64,000 nt of DNA. It comes from Candidatus Lambdaproteobacteria bacterium RIFOXYD2_FULL_56_26. GTDB taxonomy: Bacteria > SAR324 > XYD2-FULL-50-16. This document shows, one piece after another, positions 35,915 through 43,861 of this stretch (position 1 is the first letter of the stretch; every line of letters begins with the position of its first letter). Both the position numbers and the translations under genes were made by a program. The notes below the pieces were generated by a model. It saw only the letters and a program-made list of their open reading frames with translations, ran no database searches and was not told the DNA's origin. The stretch covers positions 24,959 to 88,958 of the forward strand of contig MFNF01000043.1 in NCBI GenBank assembly GCA_001783715.1, given 5' to 3'.

Positions 35915-37042
35915 TTAAGGTTCTGGCTCCGGGACCTTGATATGGGCGTTTTCAAAGGACCCATATTCGGCATACTTGTGACAGGCGTTGCAATGGATCT
36001 TGTTGCCGATCGGTTTTTGCTTGAACCGTTCTTCAGCAATCTCCTCATGCCGCATCTTCCAATAGTCCAGCCCGGTGATCCTCTGGGGGGCCTCCTCGGG
36101 GGCCAAGCTGTGGGTCAGACGGTAGCTGGCCGAGCTTAGGGAAGTCTCCGCCGCATGGCTCACCAAATAACCTAAAATCTGTTCCGCTTCGTCCGGCTCC
36201 AAACTGGCATCGTCCCCGAAGTGGTCTTCCAGCTGGGTCATCATCTTTTCCCAACTTCGCCGGGGCAGCAGGTTGGCCGGAAGGGCGAAGTGACAACTGC
36301 CGCATTCTTCCTTGTAAAAGGCCAGCTCTTCCGAAATTTTGCCCGTCAGGGCTTCCCGAGTCTCTTCGTTGTGGTAGTCCAACGGCCACAGGACCAGGAA
36401 ACCGACCGTCAAAAAAAACATCACCCCCAGGTAAGCCCTGGAAGCACACTTGGGCTTCAAGACCGCCGAATCCGGTGCTTGGTAACCTTCGGGAGCGGTT
36501 TTAAGCCCGGTCAGCAGGCTGAGCGCCGCATTCTCCTTGTGCAGCCAAGAATCCACTAGGTTCCCGGCCAAATGCAGGACCACTGCTCCCAACAAACTGT
36601 AAACCACCCAGGTGTGGACCTCCATCGCCTGGGCCCCCTGGGCGGGGGTAAAAAGCTCGGCCAAAAGGCCAATTCGCTCCTGCCCAGCCAAAACCATCAG
36701 CCCGGTAACCCCCGCAGCCACCGAACCCACCACCATCAAACCAAAAACCACCGCCGCCAAAGGGTTGTGCTCCACCATCACCGGCGGGTGACGTTTGGCC
36801 AAGGCCAGGGCGTAACCTACAATTGCTTTGGGACCCTTGAGGAACGAACCGTAACGGGCGTAATAACCGCCCAGGAACCCCCAACCCAACCGGAACAGGC
36901 CCAGGCACAAGGACAGCTCGCCAAAGTAGAGGTGGAGAGTCAGTCCCTCAGGCGGTAGGCTGGTGACAAAGGCTCCGGTAACGGCCAGGGCCAACAGCCA
37001 GTGGAAGATCCGGGTAGGCAGGTCCCAAACTTTGACCTTCAT
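35915..37042 (-). CDS. Cytochrome b561 fused to diheme cytochrome c
   Basis: A 375-residue membrane protein. The N-terminal 190 residues are a four-helix b561/HupC-type di-heme cytochrome b (KVKVWDLPTRIFHWLLALAV start, with helix histidines also in LTLHLYF, VEHNP and EVHTWVV). A further TM helix (about 215-235) leads to a periplasmic DHC domain with CGSCH and CNACH, plus the SWEKMMTQLEDHFGDDASL core. It joins quinol- or dehydrogenase-side b hemes to periplasmic c hemes in one chain. GGAGG precedes the ATG. A promoter with a palindromic spacer lies upstream and a triheme cytochrome gene follows. Confidence 0.9.
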   Translation of the reverse strand: MKVKVWDLPTRIFHWLLALAVTGAFVTSLPPEGLTLHLYFGELSLCLGLFRLGWGFLGGYYARYGSFLKGPKAIVGYALALAKRHPPVMVEHNPLAAVVFGLMVVGSVAAGVTGLMVLAGQERIGLLAELFTPAQGAQAMEVHTWVVYSLLGAVVLHLAGNLVDSWLHKENAALSLLTGLKTAPEGYQAPDSAVLKPKCASRAYLGVMFFLTVGFLVLWPLDYHNEETREALTGKISEELAFYKEECGSCHFALPANLLPRRSWEKMMTQLEDHFGDDASLEPDEAEQILGYLVSHAAETSLSSASYRLTHSLAPEEAPQRITGLDYWKMRHEEIAEERFKQKPIGNKIHCNACHKYAEYGSFENAHIKVPEPEP

Positions 37043-37090
37043 GGCCGCCTCCCGGACGCAACCTGCAAGCATCTTGCGCTTTGAATATAT

Positions 37091-37120
37091 CTATATGCGC
37101 ATAAACAATACATAGTCAAC
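37091..37120 (-). promoter_or_regulatory. Promoter of cytochrome operon with palindromic spacer
   Basis: On the minus strand TTGACT, an 18-base spacer and TATAGA lie about 50 bases upstream of the b561 fusion start. The palindrome TATGCGCATA (37095-37104) overlaps the -10/spacer and would place a bound regulator on the RNA polymerase site, as expected for repression. Confidence 0.55.
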
Positions 37121-37259
37121 CGCCTCTTGCGCTAGCAAAAAAAAAATTGTCGGTCTCCCCAAGTTCACGCCCTAAAGTTGCGGACACACCCAAAAACACA
37201 GGGTTCCTGGGTTTCCAAAAGGTCTAACCGATTTTTCTGGGATTGAGAAGAGGGCAGCC

Positions 37260-37649
37260 TTAAGGTCCGCCGGAAGAAGCACGTCCAAAATCACGGCCCA
37301 GCCGCTTTTTTTCCTCTTCCGGCATTTTGTCCATCAGACTCATCGCCGTTTGGACCAATTGTTCCGGCTCCAGTTTGGAGATCTGCTCGGGCTTGACCAG
37401 TCCTTGGGTGATCCCCCAAACCAACACCCGCTGGATCAACTCCCGCTGGGCGACCACTTGGGACTTGGAGAGGCGGGGTTCATATTCGATGGTGATTCCC
37501 TCTTGGGGGTCCGGGACCCTCGTGCCGGAGCTTTCGGTCTCTACCCGCACCACTCCGGAAACCAGACGAATCGCCTGGAGTCGAAGCTCCACTTCGGCTT
37601 CGCTCAAGTTCGGATCAAAAACAACCTTACAACGGTGGCTGGCTTCCAT
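37260..37649 (-). CDS. Hypothetical cytoplasmic protein
   Basis: A 129-residue soluble protein without signal peptide or TM segment. It begins MEASHRCKVVFDP with GGGGAG four bases upstream. The first 45 residues form a beta-alpha-beta-like pattern (CKVVFDPNLSEAEVELRLQAIR); the rest is helical and charged, ending in a Gly/Ser tail. No family is recognised. Its ATG and a possible rightward ATG overlap head to head, so it is divergent from the barrel gene at 37.8 kb. Confidence 0.6.
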   Translation of the reverse strand: MEASHRCKVVFDPNLSEAEVELRLQAIRLVSGVVRVETESSGTRVPDPQEGITIEYEPRLSKSQVVAQRELIQRVLVWGITQGLVKPEQISKLEPEQLVQTAMSLMDKMPEEEKKRLGRDFGRASSGGP

Positions 37650-37812
37650 GAAACTCCCCAAAGGCCTATTGTCGAGGGAACCAAGAAAGTTGACAACTAA
37701 AATCCAACTTTCCGATCTTCCAAGGAAAGGCTGGGCTAGAAAATTGCACGGAAGTCTAGGTGGGCTGCTTTGTTTTAAGGCCCAAACCATCCAACCCGAA
37801 CCAAAGCGACTT

Positions 37813-38376
37813 GTGGGAAAGGGACTTTTATTGCTGGGCATATTCTTAGGCGGGCTCACCCCTGCTGCCTGGGCCTTTGATCTGGAACTGGGGGTGCAAA
37901 GGACCAAGCCCCAGATCGGCTACCATGTCCAAACCTACAAAAGCGCCAACAGCTCCTTGACCTTCAAGCCCAATGGCGAGGAGACCATTTTTGGTCAGTC
38001 CATGATCTTGGGGGTGGGGATTGGCGACTATTTGGTCGAAATGGAACAGGCCGAATACAAAACCACCACCATCTACACCGACGGCACCGGCACGGACAAC
38101 CTGCTTTCCCCCCACTTCACCGAAAAACGTTTGGGCCTGATGTACCGTGCCGAGCGGGAGCTGGCCGGGTTTTTCCTGGGCCTGGGGGTGGAGGATTACC
38201 AGGAATCCTTTGTCTTCCAAGGAGAAACCTACGCCAACCAAGGCAAGGCCCCCTACGCCAAGGCCGGTTTGGCCCTGATCTTCGGCCCCCTACGGATCCG
38301 GGCAGAACAGTTGTTTTCGAGCATCGGGGAACACAACCTCAAGACCAACAGCCTGGGGCTACTGGTCCACTTTTAG
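37813..38376 (+). CDS. Small outer-membrane-barrel-like protein
   Basis: A 187-residue protein with a signal peptide (GKGLLLLGIFLGGLTPAAWA) and amphipathic strands with regular aromatic girdle residues, ending in LGLLVHF (C-terminal Phe). It looks like an eight-stranded outer-membrane barrel similar in size to the one at 31.1 kb. The start is uncertain: GTG at 37813 puts the signal peptide first but lacks a clear ribosome-binding site, and an ATG at 37648 would add 55 unusual residues. The 3' end overlaps thiD by 18 bases in convergent orientation. Confidence 0.6.
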   Translation: MGKGLLLLGIFLGGLTPAAWAFDLELGVQRTKPQIGYHVQTYKSANSSLTFKPNGEETIFGQSMILGVGIGDYLVEMEQAEYKTTTIYTDGTGTDNLLSPHFTEKRLGLMYRAERELAGFFLGLGVEDYQESFVFQGETYANQGKAPYAKAGLALIFGPLRIRAEQLFSSIGEHNLKTNSLGLLVHF

Positions 38377-39258
38377 GGACCGCAGGTCCCAGTAGGGCTT
38401 GCCCTGGCCCACTGGCCGGGCGGTGCGGATCAGCCGGGTGACCTGCTGCTTGGCTTCGCCGATCCCCTGGGTCCAACTCCGGCCTTGAAGGACCAACCCC
38501 AAAACCAAGCTGGAAAGCAGACAGCCGGTGCCGTGAGGGTCTTTGCCCTCGACCCGCCGGTCCCGAAATTCCACCAAACCTTCCGGCCCCAAGTACAAGT
38601 CCAACGGCTCCCCGTCCAGATGCCCCCCCTTGACCAACACCGCTTTGGCCCCCAGCCGCAAGATCGCTTCCGCCGCCCTTTTGAGGTCTTGGGGGCCACG
38701 GACGGTTAGGCCACAAAGGGCGGTGACCTCCCGAAGGTTGGGGGTGATCAGGTCCACCAAGGGCAACAGCTCGGCCACCATCAAACGAACCCCCGTCTCG
38801 CTGAGCAGGGCAAACCCACTAGAGGAAACCAGCACCGGGTCCAAAACCTTGGGCCCCGGCACCTGGGCCAAGAGTTCCACCGCCAGCTCCACCTGGGGCC
38901 GATCGCACAACATGCCCAGCTTGACCCCGGCCAAAGGAATGTCTGCAATTAAACTTTGGTACAGGGGCCGCAACACCGAAAGCTCGACCGCCGTCACCGC
39001 CGAAACTCCCGCCGAGTTTTGGGCGGTCAGCCCGCTGGGCAAGGCCACCCCCCAAAGGCCCAGGGCCTCAAACACCTTGAGGTCCGCCAACAGTCCCGCT
39101 CCGCCGGTAGGGTCAAAACCGGCGAAACTCAGGGCGACCTTTGGGCTTGTCTCTTGACCTGCCTTTGGAAGCGAACTAGGGTCCAAGGAAACTTGACCGA
39201 AGGCTGGGATGTTTTTTTGGTTCTCCAAGATCTTGCGTTTCCTCTTGGACCCCATCAC
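38359..39258 (-). CDS. thiD: Hydroxymethylpyrimidine/phosphomethylpyrimidine kinase
   Basis: A 299-residue ribokinase-fold enzyme that phosphorylates HMP and HMP-P in thiamin synthesis. Core motifs are ALSFAGFDPTGGAGLLADLK, split by the usual Gly turn, LDPVLVSSSG, and the anion-hole GTGC (HGTGCLLSS). The conserved domain begins near residue 41; the first 40 residues are Lys-rich and not conserved, and the ATG at 39258 overlaps the divergent YdcF-like gene by 50 bases. A TTG at 39186 would remove that overlap. The start is therefore uncertain. No other thi gene lies in the window. Confidence 0.9.
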   Translation of the reverse strand: MMGSKRKRKILENQKNIPAFGQVSLDPSSLPKAGQETSPKVALSFAGFDPTGGAGLLADLKVFEALGLWGVALPSGLTAQNSAGVSAVTAVELSVLRPLYQSLIADIPLAGVKLGMLCDRPQVELAVELLAQVPGPKVLDPVLVSSSGFALLSETGVRLMVAELLPLVDLITPNLREVTALCGLTVRGPQDLKRAAEAILRLGAKAVLVKGGHLDGEPLDLYLGPEGLVEFRDRRVEGKDPHGTGCLLSSLVLGLVLQGRSWTQGIGEAKQQVTRLIRTARPVGQGKPYWDLRSLKVDQ

Positions 39259-39958
39259 CTGGGGGTTGTTGTTGCTGGGCTATGCCGGGTGGCGGAGTCG
39301 TTCCCGATTGGTTTGGGCCGGGTTGGCGCTGCTTTTTGGCTTGGCGACCCCGGTGGTCTCCAAAAATCTTTTGTACCTCCTTGAGCATACAAGGGCAAGC
39401 TCGGCGAAGCGGTCGGGCTACAACTTTGTGATCGTCCTGACCGGGATGCTCAACCTGGAAGAGTCCGGGGAAACCTTGGAGTTCAACGGTGCGGTGGACC
39501 GTATCCTGGCGGGGGCCGCCAAGGTGAGCGCCGGGGAGGGGGACAGGCTTTTGATCGTCGGGGGTGATGGGTCCTTGGTGCCCACCAGGCGAAGTGAGGC
39601 ACAGCTGTTGGCCCGGTGGGTCCCCCGGTTGGGGGTTCGGCCCGAACAAATTTTGGTGGAGCCGGTTTCCCGCAACACCGCCGAGAATGCCGCCCTGGCC
39701 CTTGGGTTGACGGGAAACCGCCCAGGGGATAAACTTCTTCTGGTCACCTCGGCCTTCCACGGTCTGCGGGCTTTGGGGGCCTTCGAGGCCCAAGGGGTCA
39801 AGCCGGATTTGCTGCTGACCGACTACCGGGGCGCTCTGGCCGGTGGTCAATTTTTGGATTACCTCCCCAGCTCCAATAGTCTTGGGGAAAGCGCTTTGGT
39901 CCTGACCGAAGTCTCCGGGCTTTTGGTCTATCTTCTCACCGGGAAAGCCCAGCTTTGA
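39209..39958 (+). CDS. YdcF-like (DUF218) membrane-anchored protein
   Basis: A 249-residue protein with two N-terminal hydrophobic segments (about 10-30 and 33-52), then a DUF218 domain: IVLTGMLN, a GGDGSL turn, EPVSRNTAENA, and LLLVTSAFHGLRAL. This matches the SanA/ElyC/YdcF family, in which ElyC affects peptidoglycan and lipid-carrier metabolism. The exact chemistry is unresolved for the family. A ferredoxin gene follows after 13 bases on the same strand, an unusual partner. Confidence 0.85.
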   Translation: MFFWFSKILRFLLDPITWGLLLLGYAGWRSRSRLVWAGLALLFGLATPVVSKNLLYLLEHTRASSAKRSGYNFVIVLTGMLNLEESGETLEFNGAVDRILAGAAKVSAGEGDRLLIVGGDGSLVPTRRSEAQLLARWVPRLGVRPEQILVEPVSRNTAENAALALGLTGNRPGDKLLLVTSAFHGLRALGAFEAQGVKPDLLLTDYRGALAGGQFLDYLPSSNSLGESALVLTEVSGLLVYLLTGKAQL

Positions 39959-39971
39959 GTCACCTGAAATC

Positions 39972-40370
39972 ATGCGAAAATACCGAGTCCCCCTGCCTCC
40001 TCCTCCCGCCAAAAGGTACAAGCTGACCTTGCTGCCCAGCGGCAAGGTTTACGAGGTGGACCCGGCAGCCTTGCCCTACTCCCGCCATGGTCTTCCCGGC
40101 TCGGTTTTGGACGTGGTCAGCGCCCAGGACGAACATTTGATCGAACACACCTGCGGCGGGGTCCAGGCCTGCTCGACCTGCCACGTCTATGTGGAACAAG
40201 GGGCAGAGAGCTGCAACGAGGCCAGCGAACGGGAAGAGGACTATCTGGAACAGGCCCGGGCGGTCAAGCTCAACAGCCGCCTTGCCTGCTGCTGCGTCCC
40301 GGACGGAACCAGGGATGTGGTGATCCTGGTGCCGGAGTGGAACAAAAACGAGGTCAAGGAAAACAGCTAG
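39972..40370 (+). CDS. [2Fe-2S] ferredoxin, ISC/adrenodoxin type
   Basis: A 132-residue plant/adrenodoxin-type ferredoxin. The cluster cysteines follow the C-x5-C-x2-C pattern in TCGGVQACSTCHVYV, and the distal ligand is within LNSRLACCCV, where three consecutive Cys replace the usual single Cys. The N-terminal 15 residues are Pro-rich and extra to the family. It lies 13 bases after the YdcF-like gene. It likely donates electrons in Fe-S assembly or to an oxygenase; no isc genes are nearby. Confidence 0.9.
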   Translation: MRKYRVPLPPPPAKRYKLTLLPSGKVYEVDPAALPYSRHGLPGSVLDVVSAQDEHLIEHTCGGVQACSTCHVYVEQGAESCNEASEREEDYLEQARAVKLNSRLACCCVPDGTRDVVILVPEWNKNEVKENS

Positions 40371-40434
40371 TCACGGCCTACCGGCGGTGGAACCGGGGCC
40401 AGCAGCCCCCGCTGGTGCTCTGGGCCGGAACGGT

Positions 40435-42081
40435 TTATTCCTTGTTTTTGGGCTTGGGAGGGCTCTGTTCCACCGCTTCCCAAAAGCTGCCATCGCTGGC
40501 CGCCTTGAGGTCGTCCGGGTTCCAGTCGGGCATCGGCGGTTCGTCGGCCAGATTCAGCTCCAAAGGTGCGGAGCGCAAGGTTTCCTCCAACATATCCGGC
40601 ACGTCTTCGGTGCCGCCGACAAACTCCTGCAACGCCTCTTTGTTGATCTGCCCTTTGGGAGCCGCAACCTCGGAGCTGGTGGCCTCCAAGAGGGAGAACA
40701 CCTCTTCAAGTTCCCCAAGGGTGCGGTCCCGCAGCTCGGTGAGCAGTACCTGCTGCAGGTGTACGCTGGAGCGCTCCAAGGTGGAATTGGTGACCAAGAC
40801 TTCTTCCCTGCCCGCACAGGCACAAAGGTAGGATGCGGCGGCGGCGGCGGCACCGATGAAGGTGTAGGAACTGGTCTTGGGTCCCAAGGTCCCGGCGATC
40901 CCAGCGGCCGCATGGATCCCGATGCCATAATCCAACATTTTTTGGCCCAACACTTTGCGCTGGTGGTTTTGTTCCTTCCAGGCCTTGTTCAGCCGCAAGG
41001 AGGCCCGCAGGGCGTTGTTGATCCCGTTCATCCCCTCAAAGAGGGTAAACACCTTGTCCCCGATGATCTTGGTCACCTGTCCGCCACTTTCGACGATGAT
41101 CGTTTCAAAGGGGGTCAGAAACTCATGGATCTGTTTGGCGATTTGCTCCGGCTTTTCGGTGGTCACCCAATCGTTGACACCGGGGATCCGGGCGCAAAGG
41201 CAGGTCAGGTCTGCCTTACGCAAGGAAAGTTCGGCCCCGGTTGAACTGGGCTTCGACTTGGCCTGCCGCTGTCCCGCATCGGCCTGGGCATGGCGCAAGG
41301 CTCCCAACATCTGGTTGAACGCCCCGTAAACCAAGCCGATTTCGTCCTTGTAATGGACGGCCAAGTCTTGGTCCAACTGCCCGGTGGTCACTTGGCTCAA
41401 AGCCAGGGTCAGCCTTTCTAGGGCGCTGGAGATAGGCAGGTACAGCAACCACAACAGGACCAGCCCACTGGCGGTGACCCAAAGCCCGTGGAGGATGAGG
41501 CTACGGCCCGTTTCTTCCAAACTGTTTTCCGTGCCGATCAAGACCTGCACTGTGCCGACCCTTTGCTCGCTCTCCCCGACCAGCCGGGTGATCGGCTTCA
41601 AGAATTGGTAAACCCGCTTGACCTTGCCGTCCACCTGGTAGGGAATCTCCTGGGTCAAGACCGGGCCTTCCCCAGTGGAGGTGAGTTGGCCGATCAAGGA
41701 AGAATGACCTTTTTGGCCGATGTATTCGGACCTAGTGGAAGCGTAATAGGTCCCTTCCGGTTGCAGGATCACCGATATCTGGGAGAACTCCCCCAAGCTG
41801 GGGGCGGTTTCGGCCTGGAATTTTTGCAACAACTCCTCCAGCTTGTTCTGCTCCCCGGTCTCCAGGGCCTGGGAGGCCAGATCGGCAAACAAGAGCGCCT
41901 GGGACTTGCCCAAAACCTGGAGCTTTTCCAGCTTGGGCTGGGCCAGCTGGGGCAAGAAAAAAAGGTACATCGCCAAGATCAGGCAGCCCGCAGCGGCACT
42001 GAAGGAAAGCATCTGTTTGACCACCACGGGCAGGTTGTTGAGTCCCGTAGGGGTACTTCCTTGGAATGGGCCTTGGCTCAT
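40435..42081 (-). CDS. Membrane protein with HAMP and degenerate class III cyclase domain
   Basis: A 548-residue protein: TM helix (about 26-45), extracytoplasmic sensor (about 46-200), TM helix (about 205-222), HAMP (about 222-275), class III nucleotide-cyclase-like domain (about 285-460) and an acidic, Pro-rich tail. The second metal Asp survives in KIIGDKVFTLFEG, but the first is missing (TCLCARIPGV in place of the F-x-D-I motif), and the transition-state Asn/Arg are replaced in YTFIGAAAAAASYL. It is therefore probably not catalytic and acts as a sensor or scaffold. It follows the secretion ATPase gene after 25 bases. Confidence 0.85.
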   Translation of the reverse strand: MSQGPFQGSTPTGLNNLPVVVKQMLSFSAAAGCLILAMYLFFLPQLAQPKLEKLQVLGKSQALLFADLASQALETGEQNKLEELLQKFQAETAPSLGEFSQISVILQPEGTYYASTRSEYIGQKGHSSLIGQLTSTGEGPVLTQEIPYQVDGKVKRVYQFLKPITRLVGESEQRVGTVQVLIGTENSLEETGRSLILHGLWVTASGLVLLWLLYLPISSALERLTLALSQVTTGQLDQDLAVHYKDEIGLVYGAFNQMLGALRHAQADAGQRQAKSKPSSTGAELSLRKADLTCLCARIPGVNDWVTTEKPEQIAKQIHEFLTPFETIIVESGGQVTKIIGDKVFTLFEGMNGINNALRASLRLNKAWKEQNHQRKVLGQKMLDYGIGIHAAAGIAGTLGPKTSSYTFIGAAAAAASYLCACAGREEVLVTNSTLERSSVHLQQVLLTELRDRTLGELEEVFSLLEATSSEVAAPKGQINKEALQEFVGGTEDVPDMLEETLRSAPLELNLADEPPMPDWNPDDLKAASDGSFWEAVEQSPPKPKNKE

Positions 42082-42106
42082 CGGTTCCTTGAGGGTTGGG
42101 GTAACT

Positions 42107-43861
42107 TCATATTTCGTTCTCGGGGCTGGAAACCACCCGCATCATCTCTTCTAGGCTGGTCAAGCCGTCCAATACCTTTTGGGCACAGTCGTGCCGCATT
42201 TCCTTCATCCCGGAGGCTTCGGCCAATTGGCGCAGGGTGCTGGAGTCCGCTCCCTTGCTGATCGCCCGGCGGATCGGTTCATCCAAAATCAAAAGTTCAT
42301 AGATCCCCAATCGCCCTTGGTAGCCGCTGTTTTGGCAGGCCGGGCAACCTTCGGCGTGCCAAAGTCGGCCCTGGTAACAGTCCAGTTGCACCTGGTCAAA
42401 CCCCAAGTGCTCCAGTTGCACCTTGGGGATGGACACTTGGGTCTTGCAGCTGGGGCAGAGTACCCGCACCAGCCGCTGGGCCACCACGGCGGTCAAGGTG
42501 GAGGACACCAAAAAGGGCTCAATCCCCATGTCCACCAGCCGGATCACCGAGCTGGGGGCATCGTTGGTGTGCAGGGTCGAAAGCACCAAGTGGCCGGTCA
42601 AGCTCGCCTGGATGGCAGTTTGGGCGGTATCCGGGTCCCGCATCTCGCCGACCATGATCACGTCCGGGTCTTGGCGCAACATTGCCCGCAGACCTTTGGC
42701 AAAGGTCACGCCGGTCTTTTCGTTGACCTGCATCTGGCCGTATTCGGAGATCCGGTATTCCACCGGGTCCTCGATAGTGACGATGTTCTTTTGGGCCGCA
42801 TCAATCTTGGCGAGCAGGGAATAGAGGGTGGTGGTCTTCCCAGAGCCGGTCGGGCCGGTGACCAACAGAATCCCGTGGGGCCTTGTCACCAACCGTTCCA
42901 AGGTGGCGGCCATCTCGTGACTGAAGCCCAATCGCTCCAGGGCGATAATGCCCAAGGACTGGTTGAGGATCCGCAAAACCGCCTGTTCCCCGTGGACGGT
43001 GGGGATGATCGAAACCCGGATGTCGATTTTTTTTCCGGCCAGCAGGATCATGCTGCGCCCGTCCTGGGGCTTGTTTTTGGTGGAGATGTCCAGCCCCGCC
43101 ATGACCTTGACCCGGTTGATCAAAGGCACTTGGCCCTGCTTGGGGACCTTGGTGACCGGCCGCAGAACCCCATCGATCCGGTACCGGACTTGGGTTTCGT
43201 TGAACCCCGGATCTATGTGGATGTCCGAACTCTTGTCCTTGACCGCTTGGAACAAGATCGAGTTCATCAATTTTTTGATCGGTTCTTCGTCTTCTGCGTC
43301 CAGGAGGTCTTCGGTTTCGTCTTTGGACCATTCCTTGAGATAGTTGAGGTCCGAATCCCCTTCCAGGACCTCGGCGGCTTCTTCGGCGCTGGATTGGTTT
43401 TTGTCGAAACTCTTGTTGATCGCCCCGAGGATTTCTTCTTTGGGACACAAGGCCAAGGTCAACCCCTGGGCACCCAAGGCCTTGGCCACCTCGTCGTAGG
43501 TTTGGAGCGGCCAGGGGGAAACCACCGCCAAGGTGAGCCGTTGGTTTTCCAGGGTCAGGGGGTAAATATGGTGGGCTTTGGCAAAACGGATCCCAACCTT
43601 GTCGGTAAAAAGGTCCTTAAGCCCCGGTTCCGCCTCGGGCAGCCGTTCGACCAGCTCCAGGCCCAGGACCTCGGCCAGGGCCTTTTGGTACCCCAGTTCC
43701 TTGACCAGACCCGACTTGAGCAACGCTTCCTTGCCGCTTTGCCCCTTGTCGGGCGCACCCAAGAGGAGGCCTTGGAATTCTTGGGCTTTCCCCAAATTCC
43801 CTGAGGCCAAAACACGGGCCAACTGTTGGTCCAATCGGGGCAAGGGTCGTGGTGCGTTCAT
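42107..43861 (-). CDS. gspE: GspE/PilB-type secretion or pilus ATPase
   Basis: A 584-residue hexameric ATPase. An N-terminal N1/MshEN-like domain (about 60-150) precedes the core with Walker A GPTGSGKTTTLYSL (about 335-345), the Asp box, Walker B DPDVIMVGEMRDPDT and the His box LSTLHTNDA. The zinc-binding tetracysteine appears as CPSC (about 467) and CPAC (about 507). It would power a type II secretion system or type IV pilus; none of the other components lies in the window. Its ATG overlaps the exonuclease stop by 4 bases. Frame upstream of 43861 is open but antisense-like and is rejected. Confidence 0.93.
   Translation of the reverse strand: MNAPRPLPRLDQQLARVLASGNLGKAQEFQGLLLGAPDKGQSGKEALLKSGLVKELGYQKALAEVLGLELVERLPEAEPGLKDLFTDKVGIRFAKAHHIYPLTLENQRLTLAVVSPWPLQTYDEVAKALGAQGLTLALCPKEEILGAINKSFDKNQSSAEEAAEVLEGDSDLNYLKEWSKDETEDLLDAEDEEPIKKLMNSILFQAVKDKSSDIHIDPGFNETQVRYRIDGVLRPVTKVPKQGQVPLINRVKVMAGLDISTKNKPQDGRSMILLAGKKIDIRVSIIPTVHGEQAVLRILNQSLGIIALERLGFSHEMAATLERLVTRPHGILLVTGPTGSGKTTTLYSLLAKIDAAQKNIVTIEDPVEYRISEYGQMQVNEKTGVTFAKGLRAMLRQDPDVIMVGEMRDPDTAQTAIQASLTGHLVLSTLHTNDAPSSVIRLVDMGIEPFLVSSTLTAVVAQRLVRVLCPSCKTQVSIPKVQLEHLGFDQVQLDCYQGRLWHAEGCPACQNSGYQGRLGIYELLILDEPIRRAISKGADSSTLRQLAEASGMKEMRHDCAQKVLDGLTSLEEMMRVVSSPENEI

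Noticed and set aside
42179-43804. Large plus-strand frame opposite gspE
   Set aside because: Antisense shadow; repeated Gly/Gln/Phe pattern and no domain.
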